Position numbers and translations under genes: made by a program. A DNA stretch of 64,000 nt from Leucaena leucocephala (lineage: Eukaryota > Streptophyta > Magnoliopsida > Fabales > Fabaceae), in the NCBI GenBank assembly GCA_037074615.1, contig CM073558.1:7874001-7938000 (forward strand). The letters run 5' to 3'. Below the pieces are notes generated by a model. It was given only the letters and a program-made list of their open reading frames with translations. It was not told the DNA's origin and ran no database searches. Every line of letters starts with the position of its first letter. Positions within the stretch are counted from its first letter, which is position 1. Below, in pieces: positions 43,763 to 58,021 of the stretch.

Positions 43763-46700
43763 TTAAAATTTATTCTCAGGGGCCCAAAATCCATGAAACC
43801 CTAGAGGGAAATTCAGATGCCTTGGGATTTCTAGTTTGGCCACAACCGCATTGCTTGCTCCTATCTTCTTTGGATTCAAGATCACCAGATAACATCTCTG
43901 CATTGCCACTGCATACTGCACAAATAAGCAGTCCAAAACCAAACAATCAAAAATCACAATTAGCAATTTTTTATAGCAAAAAATTCCCAAACTATTCATT
44001 TTTCCCTACTAGATTGTGAGCCATATGATGTGTAAAACTTAAGATTTTCTTTTTGATTAATATAATGTTTAGTTCTTATATTTTATTTTCATTTTGGTTT
44101 TAGTTTTTATAATTTTAAATTATAGGTTTTTGTTCTTTAAGAATAAAATAGTTTAAATTTTTATTAAATTATATAGACTAATATTTTAAATAAAAAGAAA
44201 TTTTGAAAGAATCTTGCTTACCTCTATTACAAGCAGGTATCCATCCTCTTCTTCTCCATCTTCACTATTACCTTTGGGAACAAAGATAGGTTCACCAACA
44301 AATCTGCGAGTTCCAACCGACCAAGTTTGCACTGAACCACTTGATAAATCCAACTTCACCACTGTATCAAATGGAAAATGTGGCAATGCTTTGCGAGATC
44401 CTAATGAAGTTGCTGCGTAAACATATCTGTTCTTTTTCCCGGAAAATGCAGGATTTATTACCGGAAAATCTGATGACTTTTTCCATTGTTTGACTCGCTT
44501 TACGCTGCATTCCTTGCATTTCTGATCGCCATCTAGCTTTATTGATACCTGCAATTCATCATTTTCATCATTGCATTGATATAAACAAAAAAAAAAACCC
44601 AGAGTTGCTTTTATATTGAGAGAAAGACACAATAATCCCCACCAAATATGCAAATCCCATTTTGAGACTCCAAAATGACCTAAACACTATGAAGTCTCTA
44701 AGGGATTAATCTGAATTAAATTTTATAATAAAATTATCTAAATTTCCTTAATTTAGAAAAAATGAAATGGCAATAACAGTTCAATAAGTAACAACTTTAA
44801 ACTTATCAAATAACAATAATAACTAAGGTAATGTCAACTTATTTAACTGAGTCCAATTAGGCAATTGCAAAAAAAAAAAACATTCTAAAAATTTTATAGG
44901 AATTAAACTATTTCAAAGTACCATTTCAAAATTCTCTTTTTTCAGTCGTCCTTATATGCCTTTTTCCCTTATATTAAAGTGTAGTGGAGTCCAAATTCCT
45001 CTATTTATGTGCCACAACACTGGGCCTACTATTATAGTGGGCCCAAATATGAAATGAGCCTGGCTCATGCATGACAACGGGGCTGATTCTGCATGTACCT
45101 GAACAAGATGAGGCAGCTCATTTTCCCCTTCCTTCACATTCATAATCGAAGGGTCAAGCTTTTGTCGTTGCCAATTGTATCCTGATTGCATATAACAAAA
45201 CAACGTTTTGTTGAATAAAAATTTAATATTTTGCTAAACGACATGTAAAAGAGGCACAACATATAATACATACCAAAGAGGTTCCGGAAATTGAACCATT
45301 GATAAGAGCATGCAGCGGCTTGGATGTGAATGTCGAAAGTGCCCTCAGAATCATTGGAAATGACTTGGAAGGCATTGGCCACGTGGAGGAGCCAGAGCTG
45401 AGAAGGAGCTTGAATGGGAACGGTCCAGTCTCTATTGGAACTAGAAGAGTCTGGGAAGCGAGGCAGCAAATAAATAGGTGACGTGGGCTGACTTGGGTTC
45501 ACTGTTAATGCTGATATCATTGGCGATACTCCACTCACTGCTCCCATTGACCCTGCATTTCATCCATTTTCCAATTACTTCACCATATAAATGAATGTTC
45601 GTGTATTTCTTCCAATGTACTACCACATGCGCTAATTATAGGAGTTAATTAATATTTTTAAGTATATTAAAAAAATAAATTATTTAATTATAATTAATAT
45701 AAGAGTTAATTTACTAATTTTAATAAATTAAAAATATATAATATAAATTCATTTTAAGAAATTAAATTTAGTTATAATTAACTGATTTATTTAATTTTTT
45801 AATCTATCTAAAAATTTATTTAGTTTTTTATGGAGTATAATATAAGTCATTTCAACTAATTTAATCAATGGAATTAAAAAGCAATAGTTAACTAATTAAA
45901 TCAATCTTAAATTTAAAAAAAAATCTCATATTAAATGAGGTTTTGAAGGAGAAAGAGAAAAGTATAAGGAGTCATATTTGAACGTTAATTACAATAGTAA
46001 AATTGATAAATAAATATTAATTATTTTTCAAGTGACTTATGAGTTAAAAAAAATACAAGTGACTTATATTATAGACGGGAGGGAGTACTAAGTTTTAGAG
46101 ATATATATTGCTAAACACATATATATTTCTATTGAAAGTAATCATATTTAAAATATTGCTAGACATTAAATATAGGAACCTCTCTAATGGCATTTGAATT
46201 TTAATTTATTATATTATAAGGAATTAACTTTTTCTGTTATACTCAACTTATGGTGGTTTTATATATATTTTGATGTAAAAATTTTTGAAAAATAGTTGAG
46301 TTTATCCATAATTTAAGGGTAGAATAAATTTTTTTTCTTAGGCGATGACATATAGAAGTTATATATTTTGTTGTTAATGAAATTGAAATAATTAAGAAAT
46401 GTGGGAATTAATTTGCTTACCTAGCACGTCGAGTTTGATGCGATTGGCAAATATTATATAATGGGTGTCAGTGAAGGCCCAATCGTGGATCATCAAATGG
46501 TCTGGAATCTTGAACTCTTGCTTCTGTACTAACTTGAACTTGCTATCATATTCTACATCATCCAAATCACCGACTTGTTAGCTTAGATTAAACAAAATAA
46601 ATGCTATAAAAATCAGCTTAATATGAAATTGACTGAATTAAAATTTTATTAAAGAAATTACTCCAATAATAGGGAAATGTAATATTATAGTAATTTCTAT

Positions 46701-49700
46701 GTTCCCACTTACCGCAAAATGTGAAATTGCTGCGTGGAAGAAGCATATCCTCTGCATTGCATGACACCGTAAGCAGCCAGTTCCTGCTAGCATCCACCTT
46801 ATAATGCGACAAAAGCCTCCTTGGGGGCATCTTAAACACTCCTGTTATATAGAATATACTCTCATTAATTAATATCATTACTTACCAAGTTAAAATTCGA
46901 TTAAATTAATGATACATACCAGAAAAAATATCGGAGAAAATTAAGTCATATATGGTATGCAGTACAATAATGTTCTTTGATATTAACTATTAACGTTAAT
47001 ACCAACATCAGCTTGGATTTTATGATGTTTTGTAGCAGCAGCATAATAATGCTTTATTCTGCATTGATCTGGACATTAGATTTAGATTATTTAAATTTGA
47101 TACCAACAATTCAAGATCCCAGACCACCTGATGACCCAACTTTTTTAAGAAATGAAAATATTCAAATTTAAATTGTATATAATATAAATAATTTAAAGAA
47201 AATCTGATAAGTTAAGTATACAATTGTAATTATAATATCTAACTCTCCTGAATTTTGAATCAATTTTAAATAATTTTTTAAACACTTAAAAATTAATAAT
47301 AATTAACCCACCTAAACTTTTAGCTATAATAAATAGATAAACTCCAACCATAAATTAATATCCCTTAAATTAGATTTTTGTGCATATTTAGGGAGATTTA
47401 TTAAAAAGTTTTAGAACTGATGAAGGTTATTGATTTATTCACAAGATAAAGTTAGGAGAATTATGTATAATTTCATGTAATAAAAATATAAAAAAAATAT
47501 TGATGACTATATGACTCATCTCGTGTTTTTATATTGATGACTGTATGAATCAACTATGGTTTGAAGGGAAGAAAAAAAAGATTATAGTTTTTTTCCAAAT
47601 TCGAAAATATCATTTTGTCTTACTTTCAAAGGAAGAAATTACGTCATATGTCATTGGGAAAGCACTTGGAAGGCCAACCCCATAATTTATTTAAGTGTAA
47701 GCCAAACGTTAAGATTCTATATGCAAAGAATAATTCAAATGCACAAACACAATAAGCAAAGTGTAAATTGGCAAAAACTAGGAGACAATAATAATGGTTT
47801 GTGACACGATATTTTCTCCCCCAATATAAAAAGTTGGTTATTAAAATAACCCATTAATTCTGAATAGAAAATATGCACTACATGAGAACCCTTATTTTCT
47901 TTTTTAAAAAAAAAAAGTCTTTGTTTTTTTTGCACTATGGATGAAAAATCTTTAATGTTTGATGCGATTCAAACTCTTCCGTATACACAGAGTAGCGTAC
48001 TTGTTTCTACTTCTATAATTTAAACATAATATTACAAACAGCTTTGGAAAAAAAGTTATAAAGGAGATCATTGTAAAATAATGAAATTTATTTATTTATT
48101 TATTTATTTATCTTGATTTGATTACTTTTAATTATTTTTTTTATAAAAGGTCTTTATTGCTTTAGAAAAATCTTTATTTGTATATAGTATATATAAAAGA
48201 TGCAGATCAAGAATGGCAAAAGGACCATATATCTTCTTGACTTTTGTAACTTTTTAATGATCTTTTGCACATCACAAAAGTGCAGATTTAATTATTTTTT
48301 ACTTCATCTGCTTTAATTGACACAGACATTCACTCCCAAAAAAAAATATTTGACACAAACACTCACATTCACTCCCACTTAATCATCATTATCACTACCA
48401 TTAATTAATATATGCCGTCATATTACTTACATTTTTTTTTAATTTTGTGCAACATCTGGCAGCTACATCCATCTATTATAAAATATAAAATATGCAACCA
48501 TATGTTATTTATATGTAGGGATGGAAACAAGTCAGACCAGGTCAGGCTTTGGCCTTAACAGGCCTGGCCTGTTAAGTGCCAATTCGGCCTGAGCCTGACC
48601 TGTGGCCTGTTATAGGCTATTTTTTTTGTCTAAGCCTGGCCTGTATAAATGTCTGGCCTGGCCTGAAGCCTGTTTAAAAAGCCTAATTTTTTTAATTATA
48701 CTAATAGGCTACTTAACAGGCCTTTATAACAGGCTTTCGTAACAGGCCCTCATAACAGGCCCCCTAACAGGCCTGTTAAAATAAAATTCAAGAATAAAAT
48801 ATATAATAATACATATTAATTTAATGGTTTAACTCTTATATTATGTTCAATATGTGGTAGGTTTAACACCCATTTATTACACTTTAATATTAAATAAATT
48901 TTGACTAACAGGCCCAGGCCGCCTGACAGGCCTAACAGGCTTCGTAAGAAGCCTGAGCATGGCCTCTTAAAAAAACAGGCTTTCAAACAGGCATGAGCCT
49001 GTGTATTTTTCTAAACAGGCCAGGCCAGGTCAGGCCTAATGCAGGCCAGACTAGAGGCCCCTGACAGGCCGCCTGGCCTGTTTCCATCCCTATTTATATG
49101 TACTGTATAACTATAGTCTATAGTGCAACGTTCCAATTCGCAATCTATGCAATAATTGTTTTTTAAATAAATATCACATATTTTCATTAGTTTCCATGTA
49201 ACTTTTTTAATATATTTAATAATTTTTTATACATTTCAAAAATACTTAAATAATGATAGAAAAACAATATGATTTTCAAACACTTTTAATTATTTTATAT
49301 CTTATGCATCACATAGAAGAAAAATATTAGTTATTATTTATTAACTGAATTGTAAGTACTTGTAAATTTACTATTTATAACTTATAAATAATATAATTAT
49401 ATATAAATATGTTGATTAAAATAACGCGGGGGTAATTTTAAGCTAAAAGGAAAATAGAAGATAACGTACCATACAAAAGAGGTTTCAAGAGTCCGGCAGC
49501 GAGTTCCCATGCATCACCGTCAAGGTTGATCTTGGCCGGAATCGAATCACAGCCGTCCATGTCGATCATGTTGAACCGTCCGACGGTATCCAACGTACCA
49601 GATTCAATCTCGTAGGGATCTCCACCTTCCCAGAAACACAACAACTTATCTCCCCACCTGAGAACACTGGTATTTGCCACATTCTTCATCACCTTAGTAT

Positions 49701-50262
49701 TCCCAACCTTCCTCCCACCTTTCAACACAGAGAATGGACCTCTATGCGTAAACCGCCACGTGTCGGTTTTCGGATCATGCTCCTCCACTTGAGCCTCCGT
49801 CTTCACGTACTTAGCCATATATTTCACTTTCTTAGTCACATTATCAATGCTAAACGCTCTCAAGTATCCATGACCATCTAGGGGGTGCACCGTCGAGCCG
49901 TGATCGTCAGAGAAGAGCCCCGGCCCTGTCAAATAATACGTGCCGGATGGGAAATCGGACGGTATCTCCCCGTCCACCACGCATAGGGTTACTGGTTGGG
50001 CCGTCTCTTGGCGTTGGGAAACAAATAGGAATTGGTAATCCCAAAAGGCAGCTATAGTATCATCAAGCTCTATTGTTGGTGGAATCGGCATCGGCATCGG
50101 GACTGGGACCGGTATTCGAGTATTTGGCGTGGATATTGATATTGCTCTGGGTACGGTGGTGGCCGGAGATAATGGAGGTTGGATCGCCGGAGGTGATTTT
50201 GTGGAGGGAATTAGAGAAGGAGGAGGAGGAGGAGAAGGGAATGTGAATGGTTTGGCTTGCAT
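43763..50262 (-). CDS. CCD7: Carotenoid cleavage dioxygenase 7
   Basis: Seven exons: 49470-50262, 46713-46841, 46421-46552, 45274-45552, 45099-45181, 44222-44548, 43763-43915. All introns are GT-AG and all phases agree, giving 631 residues, close to Arabidopsis MAX3/CCD7 (618). Blocks such as GTYYLTGPGLFSDDHGSTVH, RFTHRGPFSVLKGG, MKNVANTSVLRWG and the FHGFWAP end identify it. The four iron-binding histidines are present: H277 (SHYK), H330 (IHDW), H408 (LLHV), H622 (FHGF). The first 60 residues are Pro/Ser-rich, fitting a plastid transit peptide. The enzyme cleaves 9-cis-beta-carotene at the 9',10' bond to 9-cis-beta-apo-10'-carotenal and beta-ionone, between D27 and CCD8 in strigolactone synthesis. 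An in-frame ATG 63 bp upstream (50325) exists; I prefer 50262 because it fits the family length. Introns 1 and 3 carry MITEs. It looks functional. Confidence 0.96.
45829..46087. mobile_element. MITE in CCD7 intron 3
   Basis: About 259 bp with inverted ends TATAATATAAGTCA (left, from TGGAGTATAATATAAGTCA) and, as the complement of the right end, TACTCCCTCCCGTCTATAAT. A Stowaway-like type, different in its interior from the 265-bp family. The left end seems shortened by some bases. Confidence 0.65.
48086..48112. repeat. (TTTA)n microsatellite
   Basis: About six TTTA units in CCD7 intron 1. Confidence 0.8.
48516..49092. mobile_element. hAT MITE rich in AACAGGCC, CCD7 intron 1
   Basis: 577 bp with terminal inverted repeats TAGGGATGGAAACA at both ends and a perfect 8-bp target duplication TTTATATG (48508-48515, 49093-49100). 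Both halves are filled with AACAGGC, GGCCTG and GCCTGGCC words, with an AT-rich core (about 48777-48900). No coding capacity. The intact duplication suggests a fairly young insertion. Confidence 0.93.
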
Positions 50263-50349
50263 TTTTGGAAGAGAGTGAAGGTTTTGTGTGTTTGTGTTCA
50301 GTTGGCCACCTGAGGGTGGCAACATACATGTCGCCTATAAATATATGAA

Positions 50350-53300
50350 GATGGAATAGTTGCGATATGAAAATGCACTGAGTATATGCTTTAGTTACCG
50401 ATTTGCCATTGGAGAGATTGCACTTTGGAGTGACCAATTAAAGATTTGGGTGCTCTTTTTCAATGTTAAATAAATTATAAATGTCCAACAAGGGACAAGG
50501 GTCAGATTAAATATTAAACAAAGGAGTACTCAACATTATCAAAAATTGAGTTTAAATTTAGAAAATAATTATATCCCCTTCTATTCTTAATATAAGAGAT
50601 AATAAATTAATGTGTGGATATTTAAAAATTAAATAAATTAATTATATATAATAAATATATATTATTTTCTCTAAAATAATATTTTTTTATCATATGTATT
50701 ATAGCTTCCTCTCGTGTGGAAACTTTATTATATATAATTAATATGGAGACTTTAAAAAAAGTTATAAATTTAAGATAAAGTGAATTAAGGTCACCAAATA
50801 AACCTTTTATTTATCTCTTATATTTGAGGTATATTATATATGATAATTTTCTTTTAATTGAAACTAAATTTGGCCAAATTTTAAATTAAATTAGCCCGTA
50901 AAAGTGATAAAAGGAGGCATGACCCGCAAATTTTTAAGTTTTAAATATTACACACGTACTACATATTTTTACCTGTTAATTTTTTTAAAAAATTAATTCA
51001 TCAATTTTTATAATTTCACATAAGTTTTAATCACATTTCTGTAATTATTTTCTTTTTATTAGATTATTAGAATTTTCTCTCTTGTAGACATTAGTTTATA
51101 TACTCATAATATAGTAATTAGGAATTGATGTGGATGCTAACTAAATGACACAAATAAAAATACAAAAAAATAGAGTTCTCTTTTAAAAATGATAGAATAA
51201 AATTTAGGATAAATGAGCCTATAACACATTGATGTTATTTCTCAATAGCATACAATACCTTAATATTATTTATGATACACCTAACACTTGGATGTTATTT
51301 TTCTAATGCACTTAACACCTCCAATATTATTTTTTAGTTACATATAGCACTATAATCTTATTTATAATTTAGAGTAATAGATACGTTATAAATAAGATTG
51401 TGGTACTTTAGAAAAATAATATTAAAATACTAAATTTACCATAAATAATAATTAAAGTACTAGATACAACGAAAAAATAATATTAGAATATTAGATATTA
51501 CTTTATTCTTAATTTATTTATGATTACTATAAATATAAAAATTGTTATATTCATAATCGTCTCGTTGCTTATATATAATATGTAATCTAATATAGTTTAT
51601 TTTGAGTTTATTTAGATACATGTGGTAAAATTATTTTTGGTGTATGCTAGTGATAATTACATCATCATATATTAGCATTGTTTCTCTTGTAAATTGTAAG
51701 AATAGAAACCGATCAAAATTTATAATTGAGAAAATTATAATAACACAATAAAAAAAAACTATGAATGGGTGAAATTATATGGACTTGCATATAAAGTTTT
51801 CTTAAAATTTATTTCAACTTTAATTTTTAATATATATATTTTAATTTCAGCTCCTCATAACTAAAATGTACTTATGGTTGTAGGTAACACTAAATGCTAG
51901 AGAGTTTTTTTTTTGAAAAGAAATGTTAAAGTGGGGTATGCATGGCAGCATTTAAAAAATGTGGTAGACATGAAAATATGTAGTTGCACTTTAAGTGGCA
52001 GACACAAAGTGCTTCAATTTCCATTCCTTGTGCTTTTGTACTTCTATAGTTTTGGTAAAACAATAAATTATTTAATTTGAACCATGTTTTCGTGGCCAAA
52101 TATGAATTTTTAATCCAATTTGTATTTTCTTTTTCAAAATTTCTAGTACACTTGTAGTTTGAGGAGAGCAAGTCATCATATGGCAGCCACAATGGGAGGT
52201 TAGTAATTATAATGAATGCCAACAAATATGCAAGTTGCATTATAATAGCCCAATCATTAATTATAATGTATTATAATTTATATCTCCACATTTTTATTTT
52301 TTAAGCTTTTGCAATTATATTAAATCTTCATTTTTATATAGAGGCCATTATCATAATTTATAGTGTGGATTGTTTCAAGAATCATCCTACACAGTCTTCC
52401 AATTCATTTAGATATTAAATTATTAATATAAACTCTATAATTTTATTATTAATATGTTATATATTTATAATAACTAAAATATTTGTCCCCAAGGGAAAGG
52501 TGTTAGTTTTTCATTATTAGAGTCTTTTGTATTGTATTAAAATTCAATTTGGGTTAACGGTTAAACAGATAAATCAATCCTCTAACTAGTTCAGTTAAAA
52601 GTGACTGATCAATCAAGTTGAATTTTTTCCCTCACATTGTTGAGCATTAAATGATATCGTTTTGAGTTAAACATATCAATATGTCATTTATGTGATTTAG
52701 TAATTATATTTTGTTAAATTATGTGTGGTTTATATATAAATATTTTATTTATTTATGGATTAATGCTTTTTTATTTACATATTCTCTTTTTAATATTATA
52801 TATGAATATTTTTATATATATTAATTAAATTATATTATTTTAATCATGACTGTAGACCCACCACAATTGGATTACTAACCCTCAACACTACCTTAATCAT
52901 TTCAATTATAGTACCTTGATGTTTAATTTGTATGCAGTCTATCACTTGATATTAATTAAAGTTTGATTAATTTCTTATTAAAATTGAATGGGTGGGTTTT
53001 GGAGCAAAAAGTTAATTAGTGCTTGTACCTTGTATGATACAAATCGGAGGGAAATAAATAAACGAGAAATTAAATAAAAAAAAAGTTTTGAAAGAGTTAA
53101 TATATTATAAATTGTTCAAAAAGAAGGTTCCATTTCTCTCAAGAATGGAAAAAGAAGAAGAAGAAGAAAGATTATTGAGTAAAATCCTACTTTGGTTTAT
53201 TTCATTCATTAATAATTACTAAGTTATTTTTCAATTTTGTCTCCAATAAAATTTGATATGAACATGCTATTTGTGATATTCTTATGAATAAGGGATCGAA

Positions 53301-54081
53301 TTGAAAAACATCTCTCCATATGTGAGAACATATCGAAAAAATAATTTCATGAAGAACTAATTAATTTGAAAAGAAAATTAAATTGCAAAGAATAATACTA
53401 ATAGTGATAGGATCAAGTGGAATATTATAGGATTTAATACCCTTAAATAAGTTGAAGATTTTGAACTTTATGAATGGAGAAAATTTTATAGGAGAGTTTA
53501 TCTTCATTTGGACTTTATAATCAAATTAGTATAATTAGTATTAATCTGCTATATCGGTCCCAAGTAGTATTGTTATAAAAAAAAATTGAGAAGAATCATA
53601 TAGAAATGTAAAATTACCAACACAAAAATAATTATATGAAAAGATAACTTACCAAATACTATCGAATATCCCATTGCTATAGGCGACCGAATTAAGGTTT
53701 TGTACACAAACTGTAGTCCAAAAAACAAAGTTTTGTACACAAACATTTAATATTTTATAAATTAATTGGTGGCTTTAAGTAATGTTGATAGTTTATAATA
53801 TACTTTAAGAAAATATTGTTGTTATCAGTTGAATATAAAAATTAATCCTAAATTAAAAATGCAAAAGTAATAATTAATAAAATATGTACTTAAGAAGAAA
53901 ACTTTAGGAAAAGTTTCTCATAAGGACTGAATGACAAACATATTTGTTATGAAGGACCTCAAAACTGCATAACCAACTACTAATAAAGACCAAGGTCAAT
54001 ATTAGCAATTAATTTGAAATTTTAAAATGATCCCAAAAATATCAATAAGCTTTGCTTAGTTTTAAGTTATATTTTATAATA
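50350..54081. other. Intergenic upstream of CCD7
   Basis: The proximal part should hold the CCD7 promoter. A weak TATA-like stretch (TATATTTATA, minus strand) lies at about 50336-50345. About 52650-52960 is a copy of the dispersed repeat shared with 23640-23900. No gene is seen in 3.7 kb. Confidence 0.5.
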
Positions 54082-54346
54082 TACTCCTCCAGTCTGTAAT
54101 ATAAAGACATATTTAACTAATTTAATTATATTAAGAAAGTTAGTTAAATTAGTTAATATTGTATATTTTTTCTAAAATACCCTAATCATTTTCTTTAACT
54201 CCCTCCCTCTTTCTCTTACTTGATTATTATTGAGAGACTATCAATATATATAATTTAGAAAAAATAATAAATATAGAAAATATTTATTATATTTAGGACG
54301 AATATCAACTCTTTAATTATGTCATATATTAAGAACCGAAAGAGTA
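54082..54346 (+). mobile_element. Stowaway-like MITE, copy 3
   Basis: 265 bp including TA ends, starts TACTCCTCCAGTCTGTAATA, ends AACCGAAAGAGTA; same length and interior as copy 1. A truncated relative follows, ending at about 54662 (TATTAAGGACTAAAGGAGTA). Confidence 0.75.
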
Positions 54347-54835
54347 AAAGAGTAACACTTGATATGCAATAGTAGATCTCGCATAATTTTTTTTTAATTT
54401 TAAATATAAGAACTAGATAATTAAATTGTAAAGATTTAGAAAAATAGTTGACTTAATTCTTTTGTAAAAAGTGTGTGCTAGTTTCATTAAAATACTTCTT
54501 ATAATCTTTACATGAGAAACTACTTCTATAAGGGTGTACTAGTTTAATTAAAGGAGTACCAATAAAGGTAATTTTAAAAAATTAATAAATATAGGAAATA
54601 TGTACATTTTTTACTAAGATCAACTCCTCAATTAGGTCATATATTAAGGACTAAAGGAGTACATGTGATAATGGTTGGGCTTCATTTTTTTTAACTTTCC
54701 ATAAATAAAAAATTATCACTTTATTAAAAATTTAAAGAATTTATGAATTTGATGAAAATAATTTTATCACTTTTTTACCACCTTCAATTCAATGATTTTA
54801 GTTAAAAGTTAAAACAAATAAAATATATAAATATA

Positions 54836-55552
54836 GCATATTTGGATATATTTTTGGAAATTGCTTATGAAAAAAAATAATTTTTGGATAGCAGGTAAAG
54901 GCTTTTAGATAAGAATTTATGGAAAAAAATAGTTATGAATAAATAAATATTTAGATAATTATTTTCATAATGACTTTTGTGATTGACAAATTATTAGAAA
55001 TGTTATGAGATAAAAAAATAAATTAAATATGAAATATATTGTTCATATAACCTTCTTCCACTACCGTGACCAGTGAGCAATATGGTAGCCATGGTGAGCA
55101 ATGAACCATTGACGGTGAGTAGCTACCAGCGACTCCTAGCGAGAAAGATGGCATATCTAGATAGCGACTGGGGAGGCGACTTCTAATGGCGGCTCATGGA
55201 TGATAACTCTTGGTAGCGACTCTAGCGAGCAATATGGTAGATCTAGATGGCATCTCTGGCAACAAGGAACACAACTTCTCATAGCGAAGGAGAAGCAAAG
55301 AGAATGAGAGAGAGGAGAGGAGAGGAGAAAGAGGGAAAAAATAAGAGTAAAATAGTATTTGGGTAGTCCATAAGCTCTTTTACTGATCCAGAAGCTACTC
55401 CTAATAGTTTATCTAAAACCCCAATTTTAAACCATGATTTAGTTCAAAAACCCTTTTGAATAAATACTATTGTTTATTTTAAAATTTCTCAAAACTAAGA
55501 TTTGGACCAAAAATTCTTATAAAATCATGGTTTGATGCCTTTCCAAACATGC
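54836..55552 (+). mobile_element. 717-bp inverted-repeat element, copy A
   Basis: Ends GCATATTTGGA (left) and, as the complement of the right end, GCATGTTTGGAAAGG. It contains a GC-richer centre (55060-55290) with GCGACT words, then a GA-rich run (about 55286-55335). Related copies lie at 62351-62757, 62762-63310 and 63483-64000. No coding frame. Superfamily not determined; the long AT-rich ends and GTTTGG termini suggest a MULE- or hAT-derived element. Confidence 0.6.
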
Positions 55553-58021
55553 AAATAAGTTGTTTGACCACTTCGAAAAAGAATCACTGGTGACACACTT
55601 CATTTTGTAATGGAGTAAAATTTACAAGTTTTAAATTTTCTGATTTTATGTCGTGTAACTTTCTCTCGAATCAATAAAGAATTAAGTGAACCAAGAAATA
55701 ATAAATGGTAGTCTCAAATGTAATTATTTTGAATAATAAGCTTCTAGAATTGGTCTTTCTTTTGCAAAATTAATATCCATTATATATTACAAATCTTAAA
55801 AGGGAAAATTGGGCTAAAACCCCCCATTAATTTTTTAGTTTGCGAAAAGAACCTATATCAAAGTACTAGTACCCTGTGTACAAATATACAAAGTATCGGT
55901 ACTTTATATATACACATGTATAATATTCTTCTTATTAATAAAATTTTTAATTAAGAATTTTTTTTCAACTTTTCCAATTCAAAGCCCCTATATATGTATT
56001 ATCTTTTCTGTATATTCACCGACATATGCTTGCTAGTTTGTGTTAATCAGACCATTATTAATCTAATCAATCAATTATAAATAAGAGAATCATTCAAGAA
56101 ATATGTAGGTTGTTTAAATTATTGTCTGCATTCAGAAGACAAGCCTTCCCTTTGGTCTATAATCTTATTATTATGATTTCCATTAGGTTTTGTCTCCGTG
56201 TCATGTAGCACTGGTGTCTTAAGTAAAACGAAAATGCCAAACATAAGTGCAAAAGGGACGAAAAAGTAGAAAGAGTAATCATCATCTTCTAAACTCTTTC
56301 ATAATTCAAAGCCCTAAATAAAAAAAAATATTCTCATTATCAAAACTAAATTTATACATATAAAAATAAGGTTTGAAAACCATATCAGTTATTAAATTGG
56401 TCAAGGCAGTCGTGGTTTAAGGGTAAGTGGTCATTAAATTAGGGTCAAGAGTAATCATGATTAAAATAATATAATTTAATTAAAATATACAAAATATTTA
56501 TATATATAACTCTGAAAAGAGTAATATTTAAATAAAGAGTTAATATAATTTTTGATCTCTTAAATTTATCACTATTTTAGTTTTGGTCCTTCAAGTTTTA
56601 AATTATAGGTTTTGATCTCTCAAATTTTTTTTGTCTGAAATATTAATTCATATAGTTTAATAAAAACCTGAACCCTTTTGCTCTTTACATACCAAAACTT
56701 ATGGTTTAAAATTTAAGAAATTAAAATTAAAATTCATATAAATTTGAGAGACCAAATATTATATTAACCCTTAAATTAAAAAAAGGCATTAGTTTTCAAG
56801 TAAATGGTATATGTATAAACTAAAATAATCCAATATAAGTAAAGTTACTAAAGCACAAATATAACATTTTTCTATTTTTTCATTTAAAAAAAAACTTAAA
56901 ATGATGTCATTTTATATTCGATAAGGGGAAACAATTTTAAAATCCATCCTAATTGTTTCATTTAAAACTTTTGACCAGTTCAATTAAGGAACTGATTCTT
57001 ATCAAATTACTAGTCTGACCACTGATAATTAAATAGGGATGTGCTTCATATGTCCACCGTCGTGATGCTGGCCCCAGAAAAGGAAAAACCATATATAATA
57101 TATTTTTAAATTATGCCTTCCTACCATGCTTATAGAACGCGCCACGAATCAGATCAAAACTGGTCACATCTTTTTTTAATTTTTCTTAAATTTTAATCCA
57201 TGTTTCTAAGCTCCAATTTACACCCCCCTAATAATTAAGTATTGAAAAAGGAAGATACTATAGAAATTCTAACATTATATTATAAATTATGAAATAAAAA
57301 TATACATTTTGAATAAAGATGACGAAGTATTGATGTATAGTATCTTTTTTTACTATATATTATTTTTGTATTTAAATATTTATTTTTATCATTACACTCT
57401 CTTTGTACCTTTTTATAGGAGACATTTTTTTAGATATAGTTTATTTCATTTATAAGAAATACTTAGAAGTTGTATCCAATTTCTTTTTTAATTTCTTATT
57501 TCCCCCCTATTTAATGACTTATATTAATTTTTTTTGGCCAAAAACTTATATTAATATCATTGTATTTATTTCAAGGTAAATTGTCAAGGAATCTCTTTTT
57601 CATATGGCCTTTTCCTCTTTCACTCATACTCTCTGCCCATAAATAAAGGTATTTTTACAAAAATAATTTATATGTTTTAAGATATTTATTATCTATAACT
57701 AATTTTTCAATCGATTTGATTCGGTTAATTATCTCTTATAAAAAAGAATAAAGGAGTAAACAATATTTTCTTTTATTTTAAGTATATATTTTTTAAAATA
57801 TATCAATTTCTTCTTTATGATTTGACCAATTCAAATCAAAGTTTAATCAACAAATTGCAAATTAGTGTCTTAATTAGTTAATGACAGGTCCAATTTTCTT
57901 AAATTGGTAAAGCTAATGCAAACAGAGAGAGACTAATTGGGGTTAGATCTAATAGAAATAACTAGTTGCTTACAATATGACAAATCAATATTTAAATCCT
58001 CACTTAAAGAAGTGCTCACAT
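55553..58021. other. Intergenic, no gene recognised
   Basis: AT-rich. About 56400-56560 is an inverted copy of the dispersed repeat at 52650-52960, sharing the 28-bp core ATTAAATTATATTATTTTAA and flanks. Nothing else could be named. Confidence 0.45.

Larger units (their letters stand above)
46842..49469 (-). other. CCD7 intron 1 (2.6 kb)
   Basis: By far the longest intron of the gene. It contains a hAT MITE (48516-49092), a (TTTA)n run, and AT-rich filler. No hidden exon was found. Confidence 0.85.

Noticed and set aside
50263..50325. Upstream in-frame ATG of CCD7 (21 extra residues)
   Set aside because: The 50262 start gives a length close to the Arabidopsis protein, and a weak TATA-like stretch would place the RNA start below 50325. 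Not excluded.
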